A stretch of 6,089 bases of DNA from Acidimicrobiales bacterium (lineage in GTDB: Bacteria; Actinomycetota; Acidimicrobiia; Acidimicrobiales; VFJN01), in the NCBI GenBank assembly GCA_016936035.1, contig JAFGPU010000267.1:1-6089 (forward strand), given 5' to 3'. The notes under the pieces are model-generated. The model was not told the DNA's origin, ran no database searches, and saw nothing but the letters and a program-made list of their open reading frames with translations. Both the position numbers and the translations under genes were made by a program. Of the stretch, positions 1 through 5,749 are shown piece after piece (the first letter of the stretch is position 1; every line of letters begins with the position of its first letter).

Positions 1-929
1 CCGACGACGGCGGCATGGGGATGTCGGCGGTCGAGCTGGTCATCACGCTCGAGGAGCTCGGCCGGGTGGCCGACCCCACCCCTTTCCTCGCCACGACCAG
101 TCAGTACGTGCCGCTGGTGCGCGCGTGCGCCCCGCCGGCGGCGCGCCGCGAGCTGCTCGGCCCCGTCTGCGCAGGCCGCACGGGCGCGGTGGCGTTCGCG
201 ACCGACACCGTCCGGGCCCGGCCCGACGGCGACGGGTGGGTGCTGCAGGGCACCGCCCGTCACGTGGTCGACGGCGACCGCGCCGAGTCGCTCGCCGTCG
301 TCGCCACCACCGGCGACGGGGTGGGGGTCTTCGTCGTGCCGGCGGCGGCGACCGCCGCCCGCACGAGGACGTTCGACGGGTCGTTCCACCTCGCGGACGT
401 CACGCTCGACGACCGGCGTGTCGGCGCCGACCGGTCGTGGGTGGGGGCGGACGTGGCCGCCGCCGAGCAGCGGGCACGGGACGAGGCCGTCGCCGGCATC
501 GCCGCCACCATGGTCGGGGCGTCCCAGCGGGTGCTCGAGCTGGTGCTCGCGCACGTGAAGGAGCGCCGGCAGTTCGGCGTGCCGATCGGGTCGTTCCAGG
601 CCGTGAAGCACATGGCGGTCGACATGTACGTCGCGATCGAGCGCGCCCGGGCCCTGTGCCACTTCGCCGGTCTCACCGTCGCCGAGGACGACCCCCGGCG
701 GGCTCTGGCGGCTTCGATGGCCAAGGCGGCCGCCGGCGACTGCCAGCGGCTGGTGGCCCAGCACGGCATCCAGCTGTTCGGCGGGCTCGGCTTCACCTGG
801 GAGAACGACCTGCAGATCTACGTGCGGCGGGCGAAGGTGGGCGAACCGCTGCTGGGCTCGACCGCCGAGCACCGGGCCCGAGCGGCCCGCGAGGTGCTCG
901 CCCGACGCCGAGCGCCGGAGGACGCGTGA
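1..929 (+). CDS. Acyl-CoA dehydrogenase, small non-catalytic-type subunit (5' end cut by window)
   Basis: FAD-dependent acyl-CoA dehydrogenase family protein, incomplete at its N-terminus. The frame is open to the window edge and reads DDGG just before the ATG at 15, which matches the family's conserved PE-x-GGxG stretch. That ATG is therefore internal, and roughly 45-50 residues are probably missing upstream. Numbered from the ATG at 15, residues about 55-135 form a short beta-barrel middle domain and about 150-295 the C-terminal helical domain. The helical domain contains ERRQFGVPIGSFQAVKH (183-199) and the FAD-contacting FGGLGFTWEND (255-265). Aligning the end with medium-chain dehydrogenase (the YEGT motif) puts Leu280 where the catalytic Glu should be. 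This resembles the small FadE28/ChsE1-type subunits of heteromeric steroid acyl-CoA dehydrogenases. The stop overlaps the start of the next dehydrogenase gene by one base, so the two are probably cotranslated and form one enzyme. Family is certain; the subunit role is inferred and the substrate unknown. Confidence 0.9.
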   Translation, partial: DDGGMGMSAVELVITLEELGRVADPTPFLATTSQYVPLVRACAPPAARRELLGPVCAGRTGAVAFATDTVRARPDGDGWVLQGTARHVVDGDRAESLAVVATTGDGVGVFVVPAAATAARTRTFDGSFHLADVTLDDRRVGADRSWVGADVAAAEQRARDEAVAGIAATMVGASQRVLELVLAHVKERRQFGVPIGSFQAVKHMAVDMYVAIERARALCHFAGLTVAEDDPRRALAASMAKAAAGDCQRLVAQHGIQLFGGLGFTWENDLQIYVRRAKVGEPLLGSTAEHRARAAREVLARRRAPEDA

Positions 930-2125
930 TGCGGCTGAGATTCGACGAGCCGACCGAGGCGTTCCGCCGCGAGTTCGTGGCCTGGCTCGCCGAGAACGCC
1001 CCCGACGAGGCGACGGCGCTGTCCGAGCGGCCGCGCTCGACCGCCCACATCCCGGGCTGGGCGCGGGAGTGGCAGCGCACGCTGTTCGACGCCGGCTGGC
1101 TCGTGCCGGGCAACCCGCCCGAGTACGGCGGACGGAACGCCAGCCTGCTGCAGGTCTTCGTCCACCTGGAGGAGATGGGCCGCCGCCACATCTACCCCAG
1201 CTTCAACCCGCAGGGGCTGTCGATCATCGCCCCGTCGCTGCTGGTGTTCGGCACCGAGCAGCAGAAGCAGCGCTTCGCCGTGCCGATCCTGCGGGCCGAG
1301 AAGACCGCGGCGTTGGGCATGAGCGAGCCCGACGCCGGCTCCGACCTGGCGAGCCTGCGCACCCGGGCCGTGCTCGACGGCGACCGGTTCGTGCTGAACG
1401 GCCAGAAGGTGTGGACCTCCGGCGCCCACGACGCAGACGTCATCCTCGCCTTCGTGCGCACCGACCCCGAGGCGCCCCCGCACAAGGGCATCAGCTGCCT
1501 GGTCGTCCCCACCGACAGCCCGGGTCTGACGCGGCGCCCGTTCGGGTCGATCGTCTCGCCCGACGACCTCGACTTCAACGAGGTCTTCTTCGACGACGTC
1601 GAGGTGCCGGCCGAGAACCTGGTCGGCGAGCTCCACCAGGGCTGGCGGGTGGCCACCCGCTCGCTCGGCCACGAGCGGGCCATGCTGTGGCTGGGCTTCG
1701 CCGAGCGCATCGACGACCTGATCGACCAGGGTGGCAGCGAGCTCGTCGCGCTGGGGCTCGACGACGACGCGCTGACGCTCGACTGGTTCGGCGACCTCGT
1801 CGTCGACGCCCATGCGCTCCGGCTGCTGGGCTACCGCACCCTGGCCAAGGCCCGTCGCGGCGTCGAGGCCACCGAGCAGTCGATCCTCAAGCTGTTCGGC
1901 TCCGAGGCCTCGCAGGCGGGCGCGCTGCGCATGCTCGACGCGCTCGGCCCCGACGGGCTCGACCCCGACCGCCGGAGCGCCCCCCTCAACCCGCTGCACG
2001 AGGCGGCGTTCACCGCCAGCTGGTGGGAGCGCTACCTGCGCAGCTTCGCCGGCACCATCGCCGGGGGCACGTCGCAGATCCAGCGCAACATCATCGCCGA
2101 ACGGGTCCTGGGCCTGCCCCGCTGA
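929..2125 (+). CDS. Acyl-CoA dehydrogenase, catalytic-type subunit
   Basis: Complete 398-residue FAD-dependent acyl-CoA dehydrogenase, which would oxidise an acyl-CoA to the 2,3-enoyl-CoA in the cytoplasm. The N-terminal helical domain spans about residues 1-120. The middle beta domain contains MSEPDAGSDL (131-140) and KVWTSGAHDAD (160-170). The C-terminal domain ends in GGTSQIQRNIIAERVLGLP (379-397). At the medium-chain-type catalytic position the Glu is replaced by Gly, but E249 in LGHERAM aligns with Glu254 of isovaleryl-CoA dehydrogenase (LDLERLV) and is the likely catalytic base. Known ChsE4-type subunits of mycobacterial alpha2-beta2 enzymes also use a Glu in this region. The ATG at 929 is chosen because GGAGG (917-921) lies 7 nt upstream and the start overlaps the previous stop (TGATG); a GTG at 926 is a weaker alternative. 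The tight coupling to the preceding small subunit suggests a heteromeric FadE28/FadE29-like pair. The actual substrate is not determinable here. Confidence 0.93.
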   Translation: MRLRFDEPTEAFRREFVAWLAENAPDEATALSERPRSTAHIPGWAREWQRTLFDAGWLVPGNPPEYGGRNASLLQVFVHLEEMGRRHIYPSFNPQGLSIIAPSLLVFGTEQQKQRFAVPILRAEKTAALGMSEPDAGSDLASLRTRAVLDGDRFVLNGQKVWTSGAHDADVILAFVRTDPEAPPHKGISCLVVPTDSPGLTRRPFGSIVSPDDLDFNEVFFDDVEVPAENLVGELHQGWRVATRSLGHERAMLWLGFAERIDDLIDQGGSELVALGLDDDALTLDWFGDLVVDAHALRLLGYRTLAKARRGVEATEQSILKLFGSEASQAGALRMLDALGPDGLDPDRRSAPLNPLHEAAFTASWWERYLRSFAGTIAGGTSQIQRNIIAERVLGLPR

Positions 2126-2135
2126 CGGCGACGAG

Positions 2136-2159
2136 CTCGCGGCCGGCGCGGCCACCGAG
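2136..2159. terminator. Possible bidirectional hairpin between convergent genes
   Basis: The 34-nt gap between the dehydrogenase stop and the TetR stop holds an imperfect inverted repeat. CTCG (2136-2139) pairs with CGAG (2156-2159), and GGCC (2141-2144) pairs with GGCC (2150-2153) around a 5-nt loop, with one unpaired base on the left arm and two on the right. There is no T-tract, which is common for terminators in GC-rich actinobacteria. The position between two convergent genes favours a terminator, but in DNA this rich in GC the match could be chance. Confidence 0.35.
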
Positions 2160-2768
2160 TCAACGGCGGCGACGATCCGGCGCGCGCTCGAGGTCCGCGA
2201 TGGCGCTCTCGACGAACTCGAGGGTGGTGTCGTGGCCGGCGGTGACGCCCAGCGCACCTTCGAGGGCCAGCACCTGGGTGAGCCCGGTCATCATCAGCAG
2301 GGCGACGATCGGCGGGAGCCGATCCTCGGCGATGCCGCGGGCGGCGAGAGCGGCGCCGACCGCGTCGACCTGGGCGGCGCGGAACCGCTCCGCGTAGCCG
2401 GCGACCTCGGCGCGGATGGCCTTGCGGTGGTTGGCCAGAGCGGCGAACTCCATCCGGAACGCCGCGCCACGCGGGTCGGCGTTGAGGCGCCAGAGGTTGC
2501 GGAGCGAGCCGTCCTCGGCGATCGCCTGTTCGAAGCGGGCCAGGTTCGCCTCGGCCCGCCGCCGGAAGACCTCGATGTAGAGGTCGTCCATGGCGCGGAA
2601 GTAGTAGTGCACGAGCTGCGGCTTCAGGCCCGCCTCGGCGGCGACCCGCCGGGAGGTGACCGAGGCGTAGCCCTCCTCGAGCAGCAGGCGCTCGGCCGCG
2701 TCGAGCAACCGGGCCCGCGTCTTGGAGTCCTGCGAGCCGATCCGGCGGGACGGGGGCGCTGTCGTCAC
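2160..2768 (-). CDS. TetR/AcrR-family transcriptional regulator
   Basis: TetR-type repressor of about 202 residues, a normal length for the family. Counting from the GTG at 2768, residues about 16-64 form the DNA-binding domain: TRARLLDAAERLLLEEGY is helix 1, and SRRVAAEAGLKPQLVHYYF (39-57) holds the helix-turn-helix with the typical Y-Y-F end. The rest is the helical ligand-binding and dimerisation domain, which varies and does not reveal the ligand. The longest frame begins with an ATG at 2813, but that start has no visible ribosome binding site and would bury a 13-bp palindrome in coding sequence. The GTG at 2768 has a weak AAGG-type site just upstream and gives a conventional N-terminus. 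The gene is divergent from the P450 and convergent with the dehydrogenase pair, so it probably controls the P450 promoter and its own, and possibly the neighbouring operons. An acyl-CoA or pathway intermediate as inducer is a guess by analogy with KstR-type regulators. Confidence 0.92.
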   Translation of the reverse strand: MTTAPPSRRIGSQDSKTRARLLDAAERLLLEEGYASVTSRRVAAEAGLKPQLVHYYFRAMDDLYIEVFRRRAEANLARFEQAIAEDGSLRNLWRLNADPRGAAFRMEFAALANHRKAIRAEVAGYAERFRAAQVDAVGAALAARGIAEDRLPPIVALLMMTGLTQVLALEGALGVTAGHDTTLEFVESAIADLERAPDRRRR

Positions 2769-2774
2769 GGTGAC
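2764..2774. repeat. Short inverted repeat at the TetR start codon
   Basis: GTCAC and GTGAC face each other around one central G. The site overlaps the proposed GTG start of the TetR gene. With only 5-bp arms it may be coincidence. Alternatively it could be a secondary operator or could influence translation initiation of the repressor. Confidence 0.3.
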
Positions 2775-2777
2775 ACC

Positions 2778-2806
2778 TTGCCACGCCGAGGCCCCGATGC
2801 TAAGCA
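2778..2806 (+). promoter_or_regulatory. Candidate promoter for the P450 gene
   Basis: TTGCCA (2778-2783) resembles a -35 box and TAAGCA (2801-2806) a weak -10 box, separated by 17 bp. Transcription would begin near 2812-2814, leaving a leader of about 40 nt before the GTG at 2852. On the other strand TAGCAT (2802 to 2797) fits the actinobacterial TAnnnT -10 pattern for the TetR gene, although no good -35 box accompanies it. Both -10 elements fall inside the palindrome at 2796-2808, a geometry suited to simultaneous repression of both genes. This is motif reading only. Confidence 0.3.
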
Positions 2807-2808
2807 TC
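2796..2808. promoter_or_regulatory. 13-bp palindrome, candidate TetR operator
   Basis: GATGCT and AGCATC are perfect reverse complements around a single central A (GATGCTAAGCATC). The site lies in the divergent control region between the TetR and P450 genes and overlaps candidate -10 elements on both strands. TetR repressors commonly bind such symmetric sites next to their own gene, so this is the best operator candidate in the window. It does not match the known KstR (TnnAACnnGTTnnA) or KstR2 (AnCAAGnnCTTGnT) patterns. Confidence 0.5.
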
Positions 2809-2836
2809 TGCACAGCACGCTGAGCGACCGCACAGC

Positions 2837-2844
2837 AGGGGGAG
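2837..2844 (+). promoter_or_regulatory. Ribosome binding site of the P450 gene
   Basis: The purine-rich AGGGGGAG ends 7 nt before the GTG at 2852. It is the strongest Shine-Dalgarno-like site near the start and supports that GTG as the initiation codon. Confidence 0.6.
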
Positions 2845-2851
2845 ACCGGGT

Positions 2852-4126
2852 GTGAGCGACTGGCAGACGATCGACTTCTTCACCGACCAGTCGCTGGTCG
2901 ACGACCCCTACCCGTACTTCGACGAGCTCCGCTCGGCAGGCCCGGTGCTGGCGCTCCCCCACCTGGGCGTGGTGGCGGTGACCGGCTACGACGAGGCCTG
3001 CGCGGTCTACCGCGACACCGACAGCTTCTCGTCGTGCAACGCCGTGGTGGGGCCGTTCGCCACGTTCACGGTGCCGCTCGAGGGCGACGACGTCAGCGAC
3101 GTCATCGCCCGCCACCGCCACGAGCTGCCGATGCACGAGCACATGGTCACCATGGACCCGCCCGACCACACCCGCGAGCGGGCCCTGGTGATGCGCCTGC
3201 TCACGCCGAGGCGCCTCCAGGACAACGAGGCGTTCATGTGGCGCCTCGCCGACACGCAGCTCGACGAGTTCGTCCCGCAGGGCCGCTGCGAGTTCATCAG
3301 CGCCTACGCGCAGCCCTTCGCCATGCTGGTGGTCGCCGACGTGCTCGGCGTGCCCGAGGCCGACCACCAGCGGTTCCGCGAGGGCTTCGGCCTGAGCGGC
3401 ACCGTCGGCAAGGTCGGCGCGGGCCAGGCCGGCAACCCGGGCGAGAACCCGCTGGCCTGGCTCGACGAGTGGTTCGCCGAGTACATCGAGGACCGCCGGC
3501 GCTCGCCGCGCCAGGACGTGCTCACCCACCTGGCCCTGGCGACCTACCCCGACGGCAGCACGCCGGAGGTCGGCTCGGTGGTGCGCACCGCGACGTTCCT
3601 GTTCGCCGCCGGCCAGGAGACCACCGCCCGCCTGCTCGCGTCCGCGCTGCGGCACCTGGCCGAGCACCCCGCGCTGCAGGACGACCTGCGCGCGCACCCC
3701 GACCGCATCCCGGCCTTCCTCGACGAGATGCTGCGCGTCGAGAGCCCCGTGAAGGCCGACTTCCGCCTGGCCCGCCGCTCGACCACCGTCGGCGGCGTCG
3801 ACATCCCGGCCGGCACCCCGGTCATGCTGCTCAACGGCGCCGCCAACCGCGACCCCCGGCGCTTCGAGTGCCCGGCCCACTTCGACCTCGACCGTGACAA
3901 CGTCGGGTCCCACATCGCCTTCGGCCGCGGCGTGCACTCCTGCCCCGGCGGACCCCTCGCCCGGGTCGAGGGCCGGGTCAGCCTCGAGCGCATCCTCGAC
4001 CGGACACGCGACATCCGCCTCTCCGAGCAGCACCACGGTCCCCCGGACGCCCGGCGCTTCCGCTACGAGCCCACCTGGATCCTCCGCGGGCTCACCCAGC
4101 TGCACCTCGAGTTCGACGCCGTCTGA
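2852..4126 (+). CDS. Cytochrome P450 monooxygenase
   Basis: Complete 424-residue soluble bacterial class I cytochrome P450, a haem-thiolate monooxygenase that needs a ferredoxin and ferredoxin reductase; neither is in this window. There is no signal peptide or membrane anchor. Seen motifs are the C-helix region MDPPDHTRER (101-110), the I-helix oxygen-activation motif AGQETT (253-258) with the acid-alcohol pair E256/T257, the K-helix E292-x-x-R295, and the haem loop FGRGVHSCPGG (357-367) with Cys364 as the axial ligand. The MDPP-x-HTR pattern is shared with CYP125, CYP124 and CYP142 sterol and lipid oxidases, but also with many other bacterial P450s, so I assign no subfamily. The stretch before the C-helix (about 67-99) is long and polar and probably shapes the substrate pocket. 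The gene is divergent from a TetR gene and sits among beta-oxidation-type genes, which suggests oxygenation of a hydrophobic catabolic substrate. The GTG start follows a good ribosome binding site. Confidence 0.96.
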   Translation: MSDWQTIDFFTDQSLVDDPYPYFDELRSAGPVLALPHLGVVAVTGYDEACAVYRDTDSFSSCNAVVGPFATFTVPLEGDDVSDVIARHRHELPMHEHMVTMDPPDHTRERALVMRLLTPRRLQDNEAFMWRLADTQLDEFVPQGRCEFISAYAQPFAMLVVADVLGVPEADHQRFREGFGLSGTVGKVGAGQAGNPGENPLAWLDEWFAEYIEDRRRSPRQDVLTHLALATYPDGSTPEVGSVVRTATFLFAAGQETTARLLASALRHLAEHPALQDDLRAHPDRIPAFLDEMLRVESPVKADFRLARRSTTVGGVDIPAGTPVMLLNGAANRDPRRFECPAHFDLDRDNVGSHIAFGRGVHSCPGGPLARVEGRVSLERILDRTRDIRLSEQHHGPPDARRFRYEPTWILRGLTQLHLEFDAV

Positions 4127-4142
4127 GCCCGCGAGCCCTCAG
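4123..4142. terminator. Weak hairpin spanning the convergent stop codons
   Basis: CTGAG (4123-4127) and CTCAG (4138-4142) are reverse complements around a 10-nt loop, and each arm contains the stop codon of one convergent gene. Only 12 bp separate the P450 and thiolase-like coding regions, so any termination signal must overlap them. A 5-bp stem is weak and part of the symmetry comes from the two stop codons, so this is a tentative call. Confidence 0.2.
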
Positions 4143-5284
4143 GTCGACAGGATCGACACCCCGGCGGTGCCCGGGGCGCCGTAGAGCTGGGCGTAGCCGA
4201 CGCGAGGCGTGCCGGGCACCTGGCGCTCGCCCGCCCGGCCCCGCAGCTGCAGGACCAGCTCGTGCACCTGGCGCAGCCCGGACGCACCGACCGGCTCGCC
4301 GTTGGCGATCAGCCCGCCGTCGGTGTTGACGGGCAGCGACCCCCCGATCTCGGTCGCGCCCTCGGCGATCAACCGCTCCTGCTCGCCGTCGGCGCAGAAG
4401 CCGTTCTCGGCCATGTGGATGACCTCGGCGCCGGCGTCGGTGTCCTGCAGCTGCACGACGTCGACGTCCTCGGGCCCGATGCCGGCCTGCTCGTACGCAG
4501 CGCGCGAGGCGTAGACCGTCGGCGCGTCGTCCTGCTCGACGGCCGCCCAGGTGCTGTGGACCTCGTGGGCGCCGTAGCGGCGCGTCCGCAGCGTCGTCGC
4601 CCGCAGGTACACCGGCGACGACGTGAACCGCGAGGCGATGTCGGCGCGGCACAGCACGGCGGCGGCCGCCCCCTCGTCGGGGGCGCAGAACATGTACTGG
4701 GTCAGCGGGTAGTTGAGCATCCGCGATGCCAGGATGTCGGCCTCGGCGACCGGCTTGCGGCGGAACGCGTTGGGGTTGAGCGCGCCGTTGCGAAAGGCCT
4801 TGGCGGCCACGCGGGCCAGCGTCTCGTGCGAGATGCCGTGGTCGTGCATGTAGCGGTTGATCTTCATGCCAAAGAACTTCGTCGTCAGGAAGTAGCCCAT
4901 CTCGCCGTACCAGGCGGGCGCCCCGTAGTCGACGGGGTCGGACGTGAAGGCGCCGGGGTCGTGCTTGTCCATCCCGACGGCCACCCCGATGTCGTACTTG
5001 CCCGCGCGGATGGCGTCGGCCGTCAGCTCCAGCGCGGTGGCCGCGGTCGCGCAGCCGTTGTAGACGTCCATGAACGGGATGCCGGTCAGGCCCAGCTGCC
5101 CCGTCACGGCGTCGGGGTTGTCGACCTCGAAGCTGCCCCCGAAGGCGAACTGCACGTCCTTCCACTCGGCCCCGGCGTCCGCGCAGGCGGCCCGCACCGC
5201 CTCGGCCCCCATCTCGAGGGCCGGCTTGGCGCCGAAGCGCCCGAACGGGTGCAGGCCCACGCCGATGATCGCGACGTCTTCCAT
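4139..5284 (-). CDS. Thiolase-fold lipid-transfer-type protein (possible Ltp2-like aldolase)
   Basis: Complete 381-residue protein of the thiolase superfamily, in the SCP-x/lipid-transfer branch. The N-terminal half has VAIIGVGLHPFGRFG (4-18) and the nucleophile-loop region NGCATAATALEL (76-87), retaining Cys78. The C-terminal half has VNTDGG (319-324), GEPVGASG (329-336) and the ending YGAPGTAGVSIL. In degradative SCP-x thiolases the two catalytic His residues sit in HD-x-F and GHP motifs; here those positions read QDTD (280-283) and GEP (329-331). Claisen thiolysis is therefore doubtful. Ltp2 of the cholesterol pathway is a thiolase-fold retro-aldolase that works with a DUF35 domain, and a DUF35 gene lies just upstream here with a 16-nt gap, so an aldolase-type C-C cleavage complex is the best guess. 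The ATG at 5284 follows GGAGG (5297 to 5293) at 8 nt. The fold is near certain and the reaction is inferred. Confidence 0.9.
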   Translation of the reverse strand: MEDVAIIGVGLHPFGRFGAKPALEMGAEAVRAACADAGAEWKDVQFAFGGSFEVDNPDAVTGQLGLTGIPFMDVYNGCATAATALELTADAIRAGKYDIGVAVGMDKHDPGAFTSDPVDYGAPAWYGEMGYFLTTKFFGMKINRYMHDHGISHETLARVAAKAFRNGALNPNAFRRKPVAEADILASRMLNYPLTQYMFCAPDEGAAAAVLCRADIASRFTSSPVYLRATTLRTRRYGAHEVHSTWAAVEQDDAPTVYASRAAYEQAGIGPEDVDVVQLQDTDAGAEVIHMAENGFCADGEQERLIAEGATEIGGSLPVNTDGGLIANGEPVGASGLRQVHELVLQLRGRAGERQVPGTPRVGYAQLYGAPGTAGVSILST

Positions 5285-5300
5285 CTCGGTCTCCTCCCTC

Positions 5301-5720
5301 TCACACCGGCTGGAACGCGTAGGTGACGATCTCGGTGCCGTCCTCGTCGGTGCGGAACGGCACGACGACGAGCTCGAGCTCCATGCCGAACTCGAGCACC
5401 TTCGGATCGCTCTCGGTCAGGCGGGCCTCGACCCGCACCTCGTCGCCCAGCTGCACCAGGCCGACGCCGTAGGGGCGGAACGTCTCGAACGTCTCGCCGC
5501 CGGCGTACGGCTCCTTGGGCAGGAACTCCTGGGTGGTCCACGTCCACAGCGTCCCCCGGCGGGGCAGCAGGTGGCGGTCCATCTCGGGCGTGCCGCACCG
5601 CGGGCAGGCGGGCGCCAGCGGGAACGCCACCGCCGCGCAGCGCGGGCACCGCCCGCCGATGAGCTGGGGCTCGTCGGACGGCCAGGTGAAGACGTCGGGA
5701 GCGAAAGCGACCTGGGTCAC
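5301..5720 (-). CDS. DUF35 Zn-ribbon/OB-fold protein
   Basis: Complete 139-residue stand-alone DUF35 protein. Residues 25-42 form a rubredoxin-like zinc ribbon with C25-x2-C28 and C39-x2-C42. Residues about 53-120 form the OB-fold domain, including GTLWTWTTQEF and the run FRPYGVGLVQLGDEVRVEARL split across 81-101. Such proteins have no catalysis of their own; they bind thiolase-fold partners and contribute to the acyl-CoA site, as the DUF35 domain of ChsH2 does for Ltp2. In ChsH2 the domain is fused to a MaoC hydratase, whereas here it is free. The frame is open further upstream, but the GTG at 5720 is chosen because the purine-rich GAGGAGAGGA (5735 to 5726) lies just before it and the resulting N-terminus leads straight into the ribbon. 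The gene lies 29 nt after the dehydrogenase stop and 16 nt before the thiolase-like gene, so all three are probably one operon. Confidence 0.92.
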   Translation of the reverse strand: MTQVAFAPDVFTWPSDEPQLIGGRCPRCAAVAFPLAPACPRCGTPEMDRHLLPRRGTLWTWTTQEFLPKEPYAGGETFETFRPYGVGLVQLGDEVRVEARLTESDPKVLEFGMELELVVVPFRTDEDGTEIVTYAFQPV

Positions 5721-5749
5721 GGGGATCCTCTCCTCACAGAGTGGGCTGG

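Noticed and set aside
818..2257. Long minus-strand open frame opposite the dehydrogenases
   Set aside because: Arg/Ala/Gly-rich translation with no domain. It is a shadow caused by third-position G/C bias opposite a clear dehydrogenase gene.
2769..2851. KstR or KstR2 operator in the divergent spacer
   Set aside because: No TnnAACnnGTTnnA or AnCAAGnnCTTGnT pattern was found; the palindrome there has a different sequence.
1812..2855. Plus-strand frame running through the end of the dehydrogenase and across the TetR gene
   Set aside because: No domain, crosses two gene boundaries, and is a compositional artefact.
2765..4105. Long minus-strand open frame opposite the P450
   Set aside because: It lies across a P450 with all haem and helix motifs intact and has no recognisable domain or ribosome binding site.
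4262..5326. Long plus-strand open frame opposite the thiolase-like gene
   Set aside because: Low-complexity Val/Gly/Arg/His translation that mirrors a well-supported gene on the other strand.
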